A program made the translations under genes and the position numbers. DNA of 64,000 bases from Panicum virgatum (Eukaryota > Streptophyta > Magnoliopsida > Poales > Poaceae). The notes under the pieces were generated by a model, which searched no databases, was not told where the DNA came from, and saw only the letters and a program-made list of their open reading frames with translations. Below, piece after piece: positions 44,901 through 57,977 of this stretch (position 1 is the first letter of the stretch; every line of letters starts with the position of its first letter). Location: contig NC_053142.1 of the NCBI RefSeq assembly GCF_016808335.1, positions 39,661,674 to 39,725,673 on the forward strand, read 5' to 3'.

Positions 44901-45924
44901 CCAAATCGTTCCGCGTTAGGGTTTCCGCGGGTTGGGCCGAATTGGGCCAATGCGCGCAAATGGGCTGCGCGCAAGGGAAGCGTTTCACGGGCTGAATTGA
45001 GTTTTTGTTCTGTTTAATTAGTTTTGAGCCCAATTTATGTTTTAAAGCCTTTGTATTTACTATTTTAATTATTTAAGTTTTATTTCCTCACTGTTTAAGA
45101 TTAAAGGCTTTAATTAATTTCTATTGCACTTATAATCATCAGCCTTATGTTTATCTAATGCCCATAAGTATTTATTTCATATTTGAGATGTCTATTGTTT
45201 ATAATTTCGCAAATAAGTTTATTGCTTGATTTTATCTATGATAAATATTTCTCAAAGTATGAATAGTGATATTTTCCATAGTTTTGATATTATAAGATTA
45301 ATTTAAAGAGTAACTATGGGAAATTATCACTGATAATGAGAATTATCATTAATAATGAGTTTATTTTGGGCTATTGATGAGTCTTGTTTTTCAGCACAAT
45401 TAATTCATAATGTTAGATGTGCTTGTTAAATGAGAAAGAATCTAAAGATTAATGAGCCTTATCTTTTGTAAGTGCAATAAAGTTAAAATTTTCAGTGCAA
45501 TTAAGTTTAATAAGGTTTTATGCACTGATTATATAATGCAAGTTTAAGATTTTATAAGGCTTATATCTACAGTGAAATTTAATCTCTTTATGATTTATGT
45601 GTCATTTTCACTGTTTAAATTTAAGTTTAAAATTTCAGAATAATTGTATTTGCCTTAATGTTTCCATTATGCTTTTATTGATGAATATTGCATTAGTTCG
45701 CATTGTTTAAGCTGGAAAATTATATATTTTCCACCATATACAATTAAGATGCTCTCTAATCAAATGGAACCATCGAGAAGTTTGATTAGAGTACACTTGT
45801 AATTAATTCTGACCATCGTTGTTTTAATTATGAGTTAATGATAAGTTTTGTTTGTTTTCTCCATCGGTGATGCAAATTGAAACTTATAGCATGATTTTAA
45901 TCAGACCATCGTAGGGTTAATCTT

Positions 45925-46582
45925 GTGCCTTTATGTGCATCTTGTTGTATAAGATTATTGAGACTTCAATTTTATGATTTTTCAGTGGATTATAAGGACT
46001 TACTAAGTACCATTGAGCCCTTTAATGGCACCAACTTTCCTAAGTGGAATAATGAGGTGTGTGCAGTTCTCAGAGTTCTGGACTTTGATTACGCACTTTA
46101 TGAGTATAAACCTGTCAATCCTTCTATAAGTACTGAGAATCATAATGAGCAATTAAGTTGGAGAAATGGTAAAAATCCAATGAATTTGCAAAATTAATTA
46201 TAAAACATTCGATCTCAAATGCCATAAGGGGAGCATTTCCTTATAGGAAGGATGATAGGGAACTAAATGTTAAGGAGTTTATGAACTCCATTAAGGAATG
46301 TTATAAAATTAATTATTCCAACTTCCTCATAAATAAGTTGTCTACCTCACGTAATGATGGGCGCAATGGACTAAGTATACACATTAAGAGCATGTACAAT
46401 ATGGCTGCGGAGTTGAAAGCACTTGGCAGGTTCATCTCTGATGATCTGCTGGTGCCATATCTTATGGTTTCTCTACTAGAGAATTATAATAAGTATGCTC
46501 AAAATGTGGATACTCCAGTAAGATATAAGTTATGTGAGTCACTTCATCAAGTGCAATGGAAGGATAATAAAGTTGTCTCATA
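45925..46582 (+). pseudogene. gag remnant of the young LTR element
   Basis: Two fragments (45925-46197 and 46281-46582) read 'IEPFNGTNFPKWNNEV' and 'MYNMAAELKALGRFISDDL', the pattern of plant copia gag (the Phe-x-Gly-x-Asn-Phe-x-x-Trp start). Stop codons at 46195 and 46580 and the lack of a zinc knuckle or protease show it is decayed. Confidence 0.65.
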
Positions 46583-49140
46583 AACTCTTTTAAGTTAAAG
46601 TTTCCCCTAAATTTTGGTGGATTGATTGAGATGCATTCCCAGTAGGTCATTAAGTCTGACCCATAAGATCAGGGAGTTCAAGGGGAGCAAAGTTTAATGA
46701 TGATGATGATGAAGAAGATGTTAAATGCTTCGCATTAGTTTTATATATTTAGTCATATTTGTTTTCAGTAATAAGTGATTCTGAATAATTTTTAAGTTTT
46801 GAGATAATAAGTATATCATCATTGTTGATTTTGCTATCTTGTCAAGGAATTATTTTATTTATTTCTTTCATATTGTGTAATGCTTCAATAAGTTGTTTAC
46901 GAGACCTTGTCGAAATTATGATATTATTAGTTAAATCACATTTTGAAGGGGAGAATTGGAATGTCTCATCAAGTATAAGAGATACTCCAGTTGTAATGTC
47001 TCATAAGAATGAGAGATACTCCAGTCATTAGATGTAAGACTATAAAGAGTTATCACCATATTTTATTTGCCCATAAAGATTGATATTCAAAAGGCTGAAT
47101 TAGAAAATCGGCTCATATAAAGGGTGAATATGATGGAGAACGCTAAAAAAAACCATTGTGACAGGAGAATTACTCCATAAAGCCAATTGTCTCAAATAAA
47201 GTTAAGTGTGACTTTATTCATTATTCTGGCCATCGCTGATTAATGGATATATGTTCACAAAGTTTTGTTGCTCTAGTTCATTTTAGCCATCGCTATTTGA
47301 CTAGTTCAATGAAGCTCGAGACTTTTGAAGTATGGCTTATATTTATCATTTCTGGCCATCGCTGTTTGGTAAATATTTGACCATAAACTTTGCTGCTCTT
47401 GTTCATTTCTAGCCATCGCTAGTGTGAGCTTGATTAGTAAAGGAAATTGATCAATGGTATACTAAAGATAAAGAACTTATGTCATGATGAGCTACCATTT
47501 ATGGATATCCTAATAAGTCTGAGGGTATCATTTCTACCACTATAATTGTCTCAACTATTGTGTTTCTAAAGGAATGCAAAGATCAGTTGTTTCAACTGTT
47601 GTGTTCTTAAAAGAATGCAGAGATTAGTGGGAGTCAGTGGGAGCTCACAAAGGAGGAAGAGATGATTTGGAGAGATGTGGGCTTAGTTACCCCGCATCGA
47701 TGATTCAAGTAGCAGAATCTCATAATATTTAACTCATGCCATTAGTTAAGTAAACCTCCATCTTAAGCTACCATATATTTTGTTGAGGATTCTCATAAAT
47801 TGATTAATCCCAACATGAATATGTGATATATAATAACGGTTGATTTTGGTATAAAAGAATGACCTCATTCGTTTTGAAGGTCACTATAAAGGAGGCCATA
47901 AATTGAGTCTATGAGCTTTAGTATAAATTTGTGATGGAATCAAATTAGTATCTTGCCATGATCATGATTCCGAAAGAAAATTAAAAATACTGAGCTTATA
48001 GCTTACCATGATTAAATGTTCATGGATAAAGGTATGTACTGATATTAAGGTGGAAAAGTTACTATCCTAATACTTAAGTGGATGATGCTCTACTAAGTAG
48101 AGTGGTGATTAGAATATGCTACTAATATTATGAGATTTCCTATCATCATTAAATTAAATTTAAAGTAATCTTGGTGAAAGCCTCTTATGTTTTTGGGCAT
48201 CAATGTACACTAAGATTGGACCAAGAAAGTGTTAGGATCATCACTTGAGATGTAAGTTGTTTAAAGTGATACAATAAGAATAAATATTAAGATATGCTGT
48301 TCTATTAGCAAATTATGTCTAATACCCTAAGAATAAAGTTGAGATAAAGTTAAGGAAGACGTTCCTTATGCTTCAATCTTTTGAAGCTTATGCATGAGCC
48401 TCTAAGTGATTGACTTTGCATTTGTAAGCCGGAAATCCTTATGTGTTTAATATTATCCAAAAGAGGTCCATTGGATAATGTACAAGACACCATAGCATGC
48501 TTGTTTATTATAAATTATTTAGCTAAGAGTTCTATAAGAGTGTATGGATGTAAAAGTGCACATTAGATTATGTCCTTCATTCTTGCAGAAAAGAGCAATA
48601 ATATTGAGAGCTCTAAGCAAACTTGGCATAATGAAAAGTTGAGATTGCATAAGGCATGTTTTAAGTTATCAAGCTTTAGAATTATATTCCGGTGTTAAGT
48701 TTATGGACGGCAAATTGATACTGCTATGATTGCGGTATTCATTCGAGTAACAACATAATTATTGATGATGTCTAGACTACTGATGATTAAATATTATGTT
48801 GTGAAAGAAAGGTCCCAGAATCAACTTATTAAAGTTAAAGAAATAAGTTGAGTTTATGCTAGCAAATATTATTCAAGACTTGTCACTCATCCCATTTAAT
48901 TTTTCGCGAAATTAAGTATGGGATTTGTGAACAGTCTTGGACCTGATTTTGGATACATGATCATTCCCAAATAAGTAATAAGCGTTCTATCGAGGTATTG
49001 TAGTGAACTGTGGGTAATGGAATCCCGGTAGTGAATTAAATACTACTGACGACGCATTGGTCCGGTCTTACTGTTGTACTGAGTGTGAACATAAGTTTAA
49101 AGCGAACCTAAGTTGTTAACCGTTCGATCAAGTGGGAGAA
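46583..49140 (+). other. non-coding 3' interior of the young element
   Basis: A/T-rich, no domain seen. Short repeats include four TTC--TT-T-GCCATCGCT words at 47217-47418, two GAGATACTCCAGT words at 46977-47029, and a 47-bp tandem near 47540-47630. Confidence 0.6.
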
Positions 49141-49666
49141 TGTTGGAAATTTTGTGATCTCAGGATAACAACCTAGATCTGCATGGCAAATAATTTCCAC
49201 AAATTAGAGATAACATACCAAATAAGTCATGTACCGTGATTGGCAGGTACACCTAACATTTCCATCTATAAGTCGGCCCCGGTCCCACAGTGCTATATAT
49301 AAATATGAGGTAGAGGGGAACCCTCTCTAACCCTAATCAGCTAATCTCGCGATTAGCAAAACACCAATCAATTAGGGCACTGGAGGGACTGGAAGCGCGA
49401 CTTCCTCATCTTCTTCGTGGCAGGCACCGGCGGGAGTTGCTGGTCATCATCGACATCAAGATCTTCATCAACAAGAGATCCAAATCTCTCTAATTGGTGA
49501 AGATTAAACTCTACTTCATCTACATCAGCCCTACTACTACAACTACAGAGGCGTTCATGGATTCAAAGGTTCTGGTCAGTATTAATCTAATTAATTTCGC
49601 ATTAAGTAATTAGTGATCATGATTAGACTAAGCTGAGATCTTGTTCATGGATAATTAAAACTAACA
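49141..49666 (+). repeat. 3' LTR of the young element
   Basis: 526 bp; preceded by the polypurine tract and followed by GGGGC. Confidence 0.93.
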
Positions 49667-49671
49667 GGGGC

Positions 49672-50411
49672 AGCTCTCCGGCCGCCAGCAGATGCACCGG
49701 CCTGGCTGCTGGAAGACTAGTGCGCGCACACTTTCGACTCAATTCATGTTGCTTTATTTGGTCTTGATTTTTGACCTGAACAGGGGGTTGCCAACACCAT
49801 CATCATGTGCAGCTCGTCGTCCACGTGCATCCTGCCTCCGACCCTCCGGCCGTTCGCCGCTGCTGTCAGCAGCCAGTGGCCCCGTCAGTCCTGTTCTTGT
49901 CGGCCGTGCTCTCCATATCATAACAAGCAGCAGCAGCAGCAGCAGGAGGAAGGGTCTCGGTTCACGACGCCGCCGCGTCGTACGCCGTCCAGCCCATGTG
50001 GAAAACCGGAGCAAAGGCCGCCCATGTGTCATGCGTGTGCTCTCTGCTGCATGCGTCCACGGAGCTGCATACAGATGCTGCGTGCGAGATCGATGGCGGA
50101 CCGGACCGGACCACCGCCGCGCGCAGACGACGAAGCGTTTTCCACGAGCTACTAACAGAGGCCGCGCGAGCGACGGCATGCACGCGTCGTCGTCGGCGTC
50201 CATCGTCCATCGTTCAGTGAGAGCGCTGATGAGCTAGAATGAACGACCCAGCGCAGTCGATCCTGTGCGTGCACGCACCATCTCCGGCTGGCGAGCGAGC
50301 GAGAGGCCGGCCGTACGTACGCGCGTGACCGCGAAGGTGACGGGGGGTCGGGGGAGACGACGACACGCACCTATACAGGCCCGCCGGTAGCTAGTACTCT
50401 TCCATAGGCGT
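49672..50411. other. intergenic, no supported gene
   Basis: ORFs in all frames are GC-driven without known domains. A (CAG)n run lies at 49927-49944. Confidence 0.4.
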
Positions 50412-50420
50412 TTGCAGGGA

Positions 50421-51191
50421 GGGAGAATTTGCCAGGGGACACTCTTCAAATGTGGTTTTTGCTCCAGAACACTAAAAAATGTGGTCTTTGTCCCAAAACA
50501 CTAAAATTTTGTGGCCATTTGCCACATCACACTAAGAAGAATGGGATGGATGGTCTTATTAACACCGTTAGCTACAGTAGTTAAAGGGCCCACCTGTCAT
50601 CCTCTCCAACGATATCTTCCCCTTATATTCCCAAGCAACGCAAGTGGCCGTGGCGGCTGGTGCCTAACCGCGTCTCCTTCCCCCGTCTCCACGCCTGAGC
50701 TTGCTGAGCTGCTGCCGCAGGGCCTCCGCCGCCCAGCTCCGTGCGAGCTCGGCGACGAGCGAGCCCACCGCGGGCCTGAGCCCCCCTCCCCCGTCGTTGA
50801 GTGCCCAGCTGCCGACGGCCGCACCTGACTGGAGCCCCCATTCCCCGCCCGCACTGCTGGCAGGAGGAGGAAGGAGGCACAGCAGCGGTGCGACGGCGCG
50901 GCATCGTCAGGGAGGTGCGGCGGCCACATCAAGAGGTGGCAACATCCAGGAGGAGCGGCGGCGCCATCAAGGAGGAGCGGCTCCTCACTGCCGGCAGCAG
51001 TCGCACCTGCGGGTGTCGCGAGCAGGAGGAAGAGGATGGAGGCACGACAGTGACGCGAGGGAGACGGAGGGCAACGGTCATGTGCTGTGGTAAATGGCCA
51101 CAAAATTTCAGTGTCTCTGGGCAAAGACCATATTTTTTAGTGCTCTAGAGCAAAAACCACCTTTGAAGAGTGTCCCCCAACAAATTTTCCC
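50421..51191. mobile_element. Pack-MULE-like element
   Basis: 771 bp with long inverted ends of about 110 bp: GGGAGAATTTGCCAGGGGAC at the left and, inverted, GGGAAAATTTGTTGGGGGAC at the right. An exact 9-bp duplication TTGCAGGGA flanks it (50412-50420 and 51192-51200), the Mutator hallmark. The interior (about 50620-51060) is GC-rich and contains no transposase. This fits a non-autonomous MULE carrying captured gene sequence; the donor is not recognised. A 175-codon minus-strand frame spans it (51124-50597), Ser/Pro/Ala-rich, with no domain. Confidence 0.85.
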
Positions 51192-51298
51192 TTGCAGGGA
51201 CGGATCGAATGAAACTGATGGCGATGGCACACATGCACGGTGCAACACAAGTACTCAACTGAAACAGACCGGGTTCCCGAAAGGTGAACCCGACCCTC

Positions 51299-54200
51299 TG
51301 TATCGTCGTGATAGTCCCTGGATCAGTAGCTATCACATACAGAACTCATTTCAGTTGAATATCACAGACATAACTCACGTTTACTACATCACATGGGTTT
51401 ATTTATTACATAATTCAAATGATTGTAATACAAATCTCAGATTACAAGCCCCTTGGGCTAAAAGAAAACAACAGAAAGCGGAAACGATATCTAATCTTCT
51501 GGGCAACTTCATCTTCTCGAATCTTCTCGATCCTCCTCCACAGGCAGCTCGGAGTGTAGCTCGGGCCATCCTTCACATCTCCTTCGGCTGTCGTCCTGTC
51601 GACTCCTTCACTCGGATATCGCATCTATCAGGCTATCCCCAAGGATGGGATAGGTTCACGTCACCATCCGTATGCAAGCTTTATGTGGATGCAAACGGTA
51701 TAAGAGTAATGCCAATGATAGGCTATGTTTTCCTATGCAAGCAAAAATATATAAGTAATCCAAAACACCTTTCAACACGGTAGCTCCGGCAACCCGGACT
51801 CCCGGTCTCCTATCTTCCACTACAACTGTCTCAACCCTGTTTCGGTGTGGGAACTCCCTCTCCCCGCACCTTAGCTGCTATCCAAGCAGGAAAAGTGGTA
51901 CTAGAGGGAGGTAGAAAATTATATGTGGTTCTAACTACAGTGTGGTGCCAGATCCAGAGTTGTACATGACCGAGTACGCGGATATACGTATAGTTTTCAC
52001 CCTGCAGGGATTGTACACCTGTACCCACTCGCCCCGTCACCAGCCGACCCGTCGACCGACTGACTCCGAGGCACCAGTCAACGAAACTAACGGCTACGGC
52101 ACCATCCTACTCCCGGTCTGGGGTGCGTCCTCCCGCAGTAGGTCGCCCGGGGCTGTGAAGCTATCTAGAATGGAATCTCCATGGATCCTGGGATCGGGGG
52201 ATAAAGGGTCCTGTCCACTCCCCCTGACACTGAAACACTATCCTCCTGCAGTAATGCTGCCGCGCGTAGCTAGCTCGGGCTGGGTCCCTCCTCATAAAGG
52301 ATAAGTGGTTTGCACGTTTGACATAGTTCCGTCACTAGGGCCACAAAGTCAAGTCCTTAATCCCGTTGAGGCGAGCGTCTTCGTCCAAGTTGGCATTCCG
52401 TCAACACGGTCTACAATCAATACCCATTACAAGTATCTCCTCCAAAACTACACCTCTACTATGTTCCCACAGGAACGGTCTAGCACCCGCCACAGGTGCC
52501 CGTCACCCATTACAGGTGCTCATAGGATTGTGCCCAACACACAATCCCCGGCTCCCGATCCGAAGATCAGGGAAAAGGGTCCGCTCGCCCCCGCTGTAAC
52601 CTAATCACCAACTCCCATATATGTGGAGGCATCTTCCAGCAAGCAAGGACTATCACATCATATATTCCCATACCCCAATTCTCACTCATAGTAGCAATAG
52701 CATGCATCAATCAAAGCTAAGTACGGAAAACAAGGAATACGGAAAACAAGGAATACGAAAAGTAAATGGCCATGCAAGCTCATCTCATCACTCAATTTGG
52801 GAGCGCAGCGTATCTAGCAAGCAATGCCTAATAGGTATTCAATCGCGAATGGGCGTGAACCTGATAGGTCTTCGTAGTCTTCCTCAGTCTCTGACGCCTT
52901 CTAGTCGTTCGGTACATTCTTCTGGGTCCTCCGGGTGTCGGGGTAGTCCTTCTGGATCTTGTGGTCGTCCGGGACGTCGGTCAACTCCTCCACGTCAGGA
53001 CCTAGTCGTAAATACACATAAATACCGGGGGCAAAGTGAAAGAATGCACAAAACTGCTCAAATAAGATCCAACTCACAACAAAACCTATTCTATCGGGTA
53101 GATCATGATTTTAGAAGAATTATGAAACTGATTTCATAATTTTCGGAGCTCCGGTTGAATTACTATGAATTTTCTAAGATTAAAGCATTTTCTGGAATTA
53201 ATAAATGATTATCGAAAAAGGGAAAAACACAAAGGTGACACGTGGCAGCACCAGAGCGTGCCACGTGGCATGATGATGACGTCAACATCATCATGACGTC
53301 ACCTGGGATCAGCTCTGTTGACGTCAGCAGTGGGCCCTGCTGTCGTCAGCGTTGACCGTTGACTGGTCAACCAGTTCAGTGGGTCCGCGAGTCAGTGGGC
53401 CCCAACGGTCAGTCTCTCTCCAGTCGCTTATGGGTGGGGCCCGCGTGAAAAGGTTAAACCAGAAAGAAAAAAGGGTAAAAGGATTTAAGGGTCTTTGGGC
53501 CGGAAGTGTTCCAGCGGCCCAACAAGGATCGGCTCAGACTTGTGGATCGGCTCAAAAGCGAAATTGGGCCAGCTCATGGCCCACTCGACTTGGCTCACGA
53601 GGATGGGCTGGCTCGGGACAAAAGGGCCGGCTCGGCTTTTGGCTTGTGGACTGGGCCTGCGGGGCATTGGCGGCCCAACCTCTCCTCTCCTCCTCTCCTT
53701 TTCCTTTCTTCTTTCCTTCTTCGGCTGACAGTCCAGGGCCACCCGTCAGTGCCTCCCTTTCCTCTTCCCCTCTTTTCCTCTGCTCCTCTGCTTCCTTCCG
53801 CGATGGTCAGGCCCGCCGGCTTCAGTGGTGGCGATGATGCGGTTCCAGGTCTTCGACGAAGCGGAGATGAGGTCCCACGGTGGCGGCGCAACCGGTCAAG
53901 GCAGAGCAGGGCAAGGCGGCGATGAGGTCCAGGCGAGGTCATGGCGGAGGGCGGCTTGCGCACGCGGAGTCTGGGTATCCCCGGGCCACGGCGGTGGGTG
54001 TGGCCCAAGGGCTAGGCCGTGTGCGCGCAGGGAGTTTGTGCAAGCGGCGGAGCTCGATGGCGGCGAGGTAAGGGCCTGGTCCGGGTGCGCGCTAGCGCGG
54101 CGGCGTCGGCAGAGAGGCTGGACGGCGGAGCAGAGCGGTGGCGACTGCGACGTCGGGCTTCCTCCTCTTCAAGGCGGCGACTTGGCTCCTTCCATGGCGG

Positions 54201-56437
54201 CAGAGCGGGGACTTGTCGGCAGCAGCGAGAGCAATGGGGCGAGGGTAAGGCGGAGCGGAGGCAGACCGAACGGCGACGGCAAGACGAGGCGAAGCAAGGC
54301 AGCTCGACGTGCGCGCAGATGAGGCAAGATGGCACATGCGTGGGCGCGTGCGCATGTACAGGTTGTGGCGTGCGCGCGGTTCCCCGGTAACTCAGGGTCG
54401 CGACGCGGCGGTGGGCTCGACGGCCTCAGCAGGCGACGGTGTGTGCACGACGTGTCGCGGCCATGGCGAGGCGAGGTGCGTGGCCAGGGTCGGCAGAGCG
54501 GCGGAACGCCGGTGCCAGGGGTGTGCGGCTTGTGGCCGGCGTGCGGGTCGGGTGTACGCACGGGGCGCGGACGGGCTTGCGTGCGCACGATGTCGTGCGC
54601 ACGACGTTCGCGGCGAAGGCTCGCGATGGCTGTACACGACTCGAGCTGCTCGGGCTTGGTTCCAGGAGAGGCAAGGATGGGGTCGAGGTGGTGGACAGGG
54701 CTAAGGCACGGTGAGGTCCGGCAGCAGCGGCTCGGCGAGCACGATCGGAGGCTCGTGACGCCGGTGCAGGGCACGCCGGCGGCACACAGCCATGGCGAAG
54801 GCCATGGCGTGACCACAACGGCGTCAGGACAGGAGGGACGGCGTTGGGCTCCTGCAGACGAGCACGGTGGGGGGCTCCTAGGGTCTGCTCTACGGGTGGC
54901 TCATCGGCGCACAGGCCGGTGGCAACACAAGGGGGCGAGGAGCTGCGGAACGGCGGCATACCTCTTGGATTGGGGAAGAATGGAGCGGCTCCGAGACGAT
55001 TTGAGGCCGTGGCGAGGCGATGCTATGCAGTGCAGCTCACGATCGTCGAGGTCGTCGTACAGGGCGCTGATCCGGTGGTGGCGACGTGTTCCGGGCAGCG
55101 CTCCTCCGTCTCCCCGGCTTCCCCTCCTTGGTTCTTCCGTCTCTTGGCGTGGCGCTGGACCGGCTACAGCGGCGCTCCTCCTATTCTTCTTTCTTGGCCC
55201 CGGGCTCTCCTCTCCTCCACTGCTCCCTCTCCTCCTCTGGTTCTTGGTGGCTGTGGCGGCGGAAGGGGAAAAGTACCCCGCGGGGGCTCTAGGGTTTCCC
55301 AGCGCTCGATTGGGCTCTTATAGGCGCGCTCTAGGGTTGCGCAGGCTTGGGCGAGGCCGGACGGCCGATGATTTTCGGCGTCCGCGCCGGGACGCGTGGA
55401 GGCATCCGGGGCTTTCGCGGTGGGTTCTTGGCGCGCAAGGCGTGGGCGACAGGGAGCAGACAAGGCGGGCAGATGGCAGGCGGCTTTTCAGCGGGCATCG
55501 CGGCGCGGCGACCTGGTGGTTGCGGAGACTTGTCGCGAGGCGGGGGCGATGGCGTGGGTACCCGGGTGGTTGAGGCCGCGGCGGCATCCGCGCGGCGTGA
55601 GGCGAGGCGGAGAGGAAAAGGTGGTGCGGCGGCCTCCGCGTGTTGTCGCGGAGCAGAGCGGGCAGGTGACGCGAGCGCGGGGCGGGCGGCAACGGCGCGC
55701 GGGGCGAAAAGCAGAGCAGGCGACGCGTCGCGGCGAGAGGGAAGGGAAAGGGGAATAGATCCCCTGGCAGGCGGGCCCGGGGCGGCAGGGAGGCTGGCGG
55801 GCGACACGGCCGTGCTGTGCATCCGCGCGGGCGAGCTGGGCCATGGTGCTGGCAGAGACGGCCAGTTGGGCGAGCGGGGCGAGCTGGGCCGCGTGTGCGG
55901 GAGCAGGCCGGCGTGCACGGGTGTGAAACGGGCCAGGCCAAAAAGAAAAGAAGGCCAGACGGGCCGGTTGCAGAGCTGGGCTAGGTTGCTGGTTGGTTTA
56001 GGTGTTGATGGGCTTAGGTGGTTTTGGGTCCAACCGGGCTGGATCGGTCCTGGGTTCGGACTGGGTTAGGGTCGGTTCAGGATAGGGTTTGGATTTAATT
56101 TGAATTGCCTAATTCAAATTAAATTCAACACAAGTGTTAGGAGCTGAAATTAAATTGAGGGGCACATCTCAATTTAATTTCCACACAATTTTCACACAAT
56201 AAAATAAATCCAAATCTAACTTCGAATAAACAAGGTAGAGCCAAATAAATTCGCTAACTCCAAATATTCTCACACTAGCAACACATTATCCTTAATTATA
56301 TTAGAAGTTTTTAATTACTAGGATTTTTGAGAAGGCAGAAATCCTACTTAAATTGATATTTACAGCATTGCCACGAAAAATTTTGAAATTCACATTTTTC
56401 GACTTTATAACATTTCGGAAAAATCCGGTACGTTACA
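51299..56437 (-). mobile_element. large LTR-derived (gypsy-like?) repeat, borders uncertain
   Basis: On the minus strand it starts TGTAACGTACCGGATTTTTC, like LTR starts of many plant gypsy elements, and ends GGGACTATCACGACGATACA, giving TG...CA. It contains a CTATAAGAGC box (near 55322), a GC-rich middle (53480-55950) and an A/T-rich end with AATAAA (near 51405). No polyprotein is present. That would make it a 5.1-kb solo LTR, unusually long. No convincing 5-bp duplication was found for these ends (AAACAG flanks slightly different ends, 51261 and 56440), so it could also be a non-LTR composite. Confidence 0.4.
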
Positions 56438-56562
56438 ACAAACAGTGGGTGCGTGCCCGGTCCATCCATGTGCCACGATGTCGGCAGCTAGCCGTACGTC
56501 GATCGTCACATGTTAGCTAGCTTTGTTGCCCTCTTGCTGCATGCAGGCCGTCGGTGTGGCGT

Positions 56563-57748
56563 CACTACAAGATTAGGAGTTTATAGCGACTATACGTATT
56601 AAATGGCCGACATACAGTATTTTAGCCAACAGTACAGTGGTACTCTTGTCGGTGATTGCTGGTCGGCAAATTTTGACCGCTAATGCATCATCACTCTCGG
56701 CGACAATTATTGTACAAGTCAAATATAGAGACCGAAATTATTCCGGAACAAAATAAAATATTCCAAGCTAGAGTAAAAATATTCTAAAGACATAAATTAT
56801 TTTGGAACAAATTAAAATATTCCAAGATAAGATTAAAATATTCTAAAGATAGAAATTGTTCCGGAAAATAAAATATTTATATTATCTAATATAACCAAGG
56901 GCGATAGTATAGCTTTTAGTCACACGTGCGATGAATAGACGCCCCCTCTCTCCCATTTGGAGTAGCTAGTGCTAAAGTTTAGCACTTCCATCCATTAACA
57001 CTTGAATCCAACAAGGCCTTACTATAACCCTTTTCCCATGCTAAAAGGAAAGAAAATCCAATTTACACCCTTGAACTATTGCAAAAATTCAATTTTCAAT
57101 CTTTAACTACTAAATCGGACCACAGAGGCCATCCCACTGTCGAAAACCGAGCAAATTTTGTCCTTGGGCTGATTCCGAAGTTAGTTCTATATTTTGTAAA
57201 AAAATAAAAAATTTAGTTAGATTCAAAAAATCAAAAATAGTTTATTTTAAATCAAAAAATATGAACCTAGTACCAATTTTTTCTAAATATGCAACATATC
57301 TATTATTGCTCCATTCAAAATTTTGAATCTTAGGTATTCAAAGAAAATAGGCATAACTACAAGCAACAAATATTATGAATATTAAAAAATTGGATCTGAA
57401 TAACTGACAAGTATTGTACCAATAGATATGCTATATTTTTAGAAAACTTTTGATAGCAATTTCACAATTTTTAACTTAAAATGAATTATTTATGGATTTT
57501 TAGTTTAAATTTAAATATTTTCAATTCTCACAAAATGGAAAACTACCTTAGAGGCTAAATTTATCCGGTTTCAATAGTTGGATGTCCTTATTTGTTATCC
57601 AGTTTCGCAGTTGAAAGGTGAAAATAAGACTTTGTGATAGTTTAAGAGTGTAAACCTGACTTTTCACTGGCTAAAAACTTAGTAAAGATTACAATTCCGT
57701 CAGCCACCTCAAATAAACCCTCTGCAAAAGTTGTGTGTTCTGGTAGTG
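56563..57748. mobile_element. CACTA-type non-autonomous element
   Basis: Starts CACTACAAGATTAGGAG and ends GTTCTGGTAGTG (inverse CACTACCAGAAC). The ends match En/Spm TIRs. The expected 3-bp duplication is imperfect (CGT left, CGA right), so one end may have changed or the ends may come from two elements. 1.19 kb, A/T-rich interior, no coding sequence. Confidence 0.55.
56728..56882. repeat. tandem repeat, 2.5 units of about 60 bp
   Basis: Unit words GAAATTATTCCGGAACAAA, AAAATATTCCAAG and AAAATATTCTAAAGA recur in order, third unit partial. Within the CACTA-type element. Confidence 0.8.
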
Positions 57749-57977
57749 CGAGGCGACGGCCTGCAGCAGCTAGCAATATGGGATGATCATTCTGTCACAA
57801 AAGAAACCTTAGCTAGCTAGCTAATTCTCGAGCTTCGATCAATCGGTCGCCTTCGGAACCTCGTTCAAAAAAAGATAGGATCGGAGCCACACCACCACAA
57901 AGCTAACCACCACTAGTGTACATGCATGCGTGCAGCTCTTCAATTCATGTCTCCGTCAGTCGATGGCGTTGCCGTTG

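Larger units (their letters stand above)
42948..49666 (+). mobile_element. young non-autonomous copia-type LTR retrotransposon
   Basis: LTRs 42948-43474 (527 bp) and 49141-49666 (526 bp), TGTTGGAAATTTTGTG...AAACTAACA, with target duplication GGGGC (42943-42947, 49667-49671). The primer-binding site at 43477-43490, CGGTATCAAGAGCC, resembles the initiator-Met tRNA site TGGTATCAGAGCC. The polypurine tract AAGTGGGAGAA ends at 49140. By direct reading the LTRs differ by five substitutions and one 1-bp indel, about 1 percent. The 5.7-kb interior has only gag remnants and no readable pol, so it cannot have supplied its own enzymes at its recent insertion. Confidence 0.9.

Noticed and set aside
54329..55573. 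ORF of 414 codons in the GC-rich repeat
   Set aside because: Open in several frames of both strands because stop codons are rare at this GC content; no domain.
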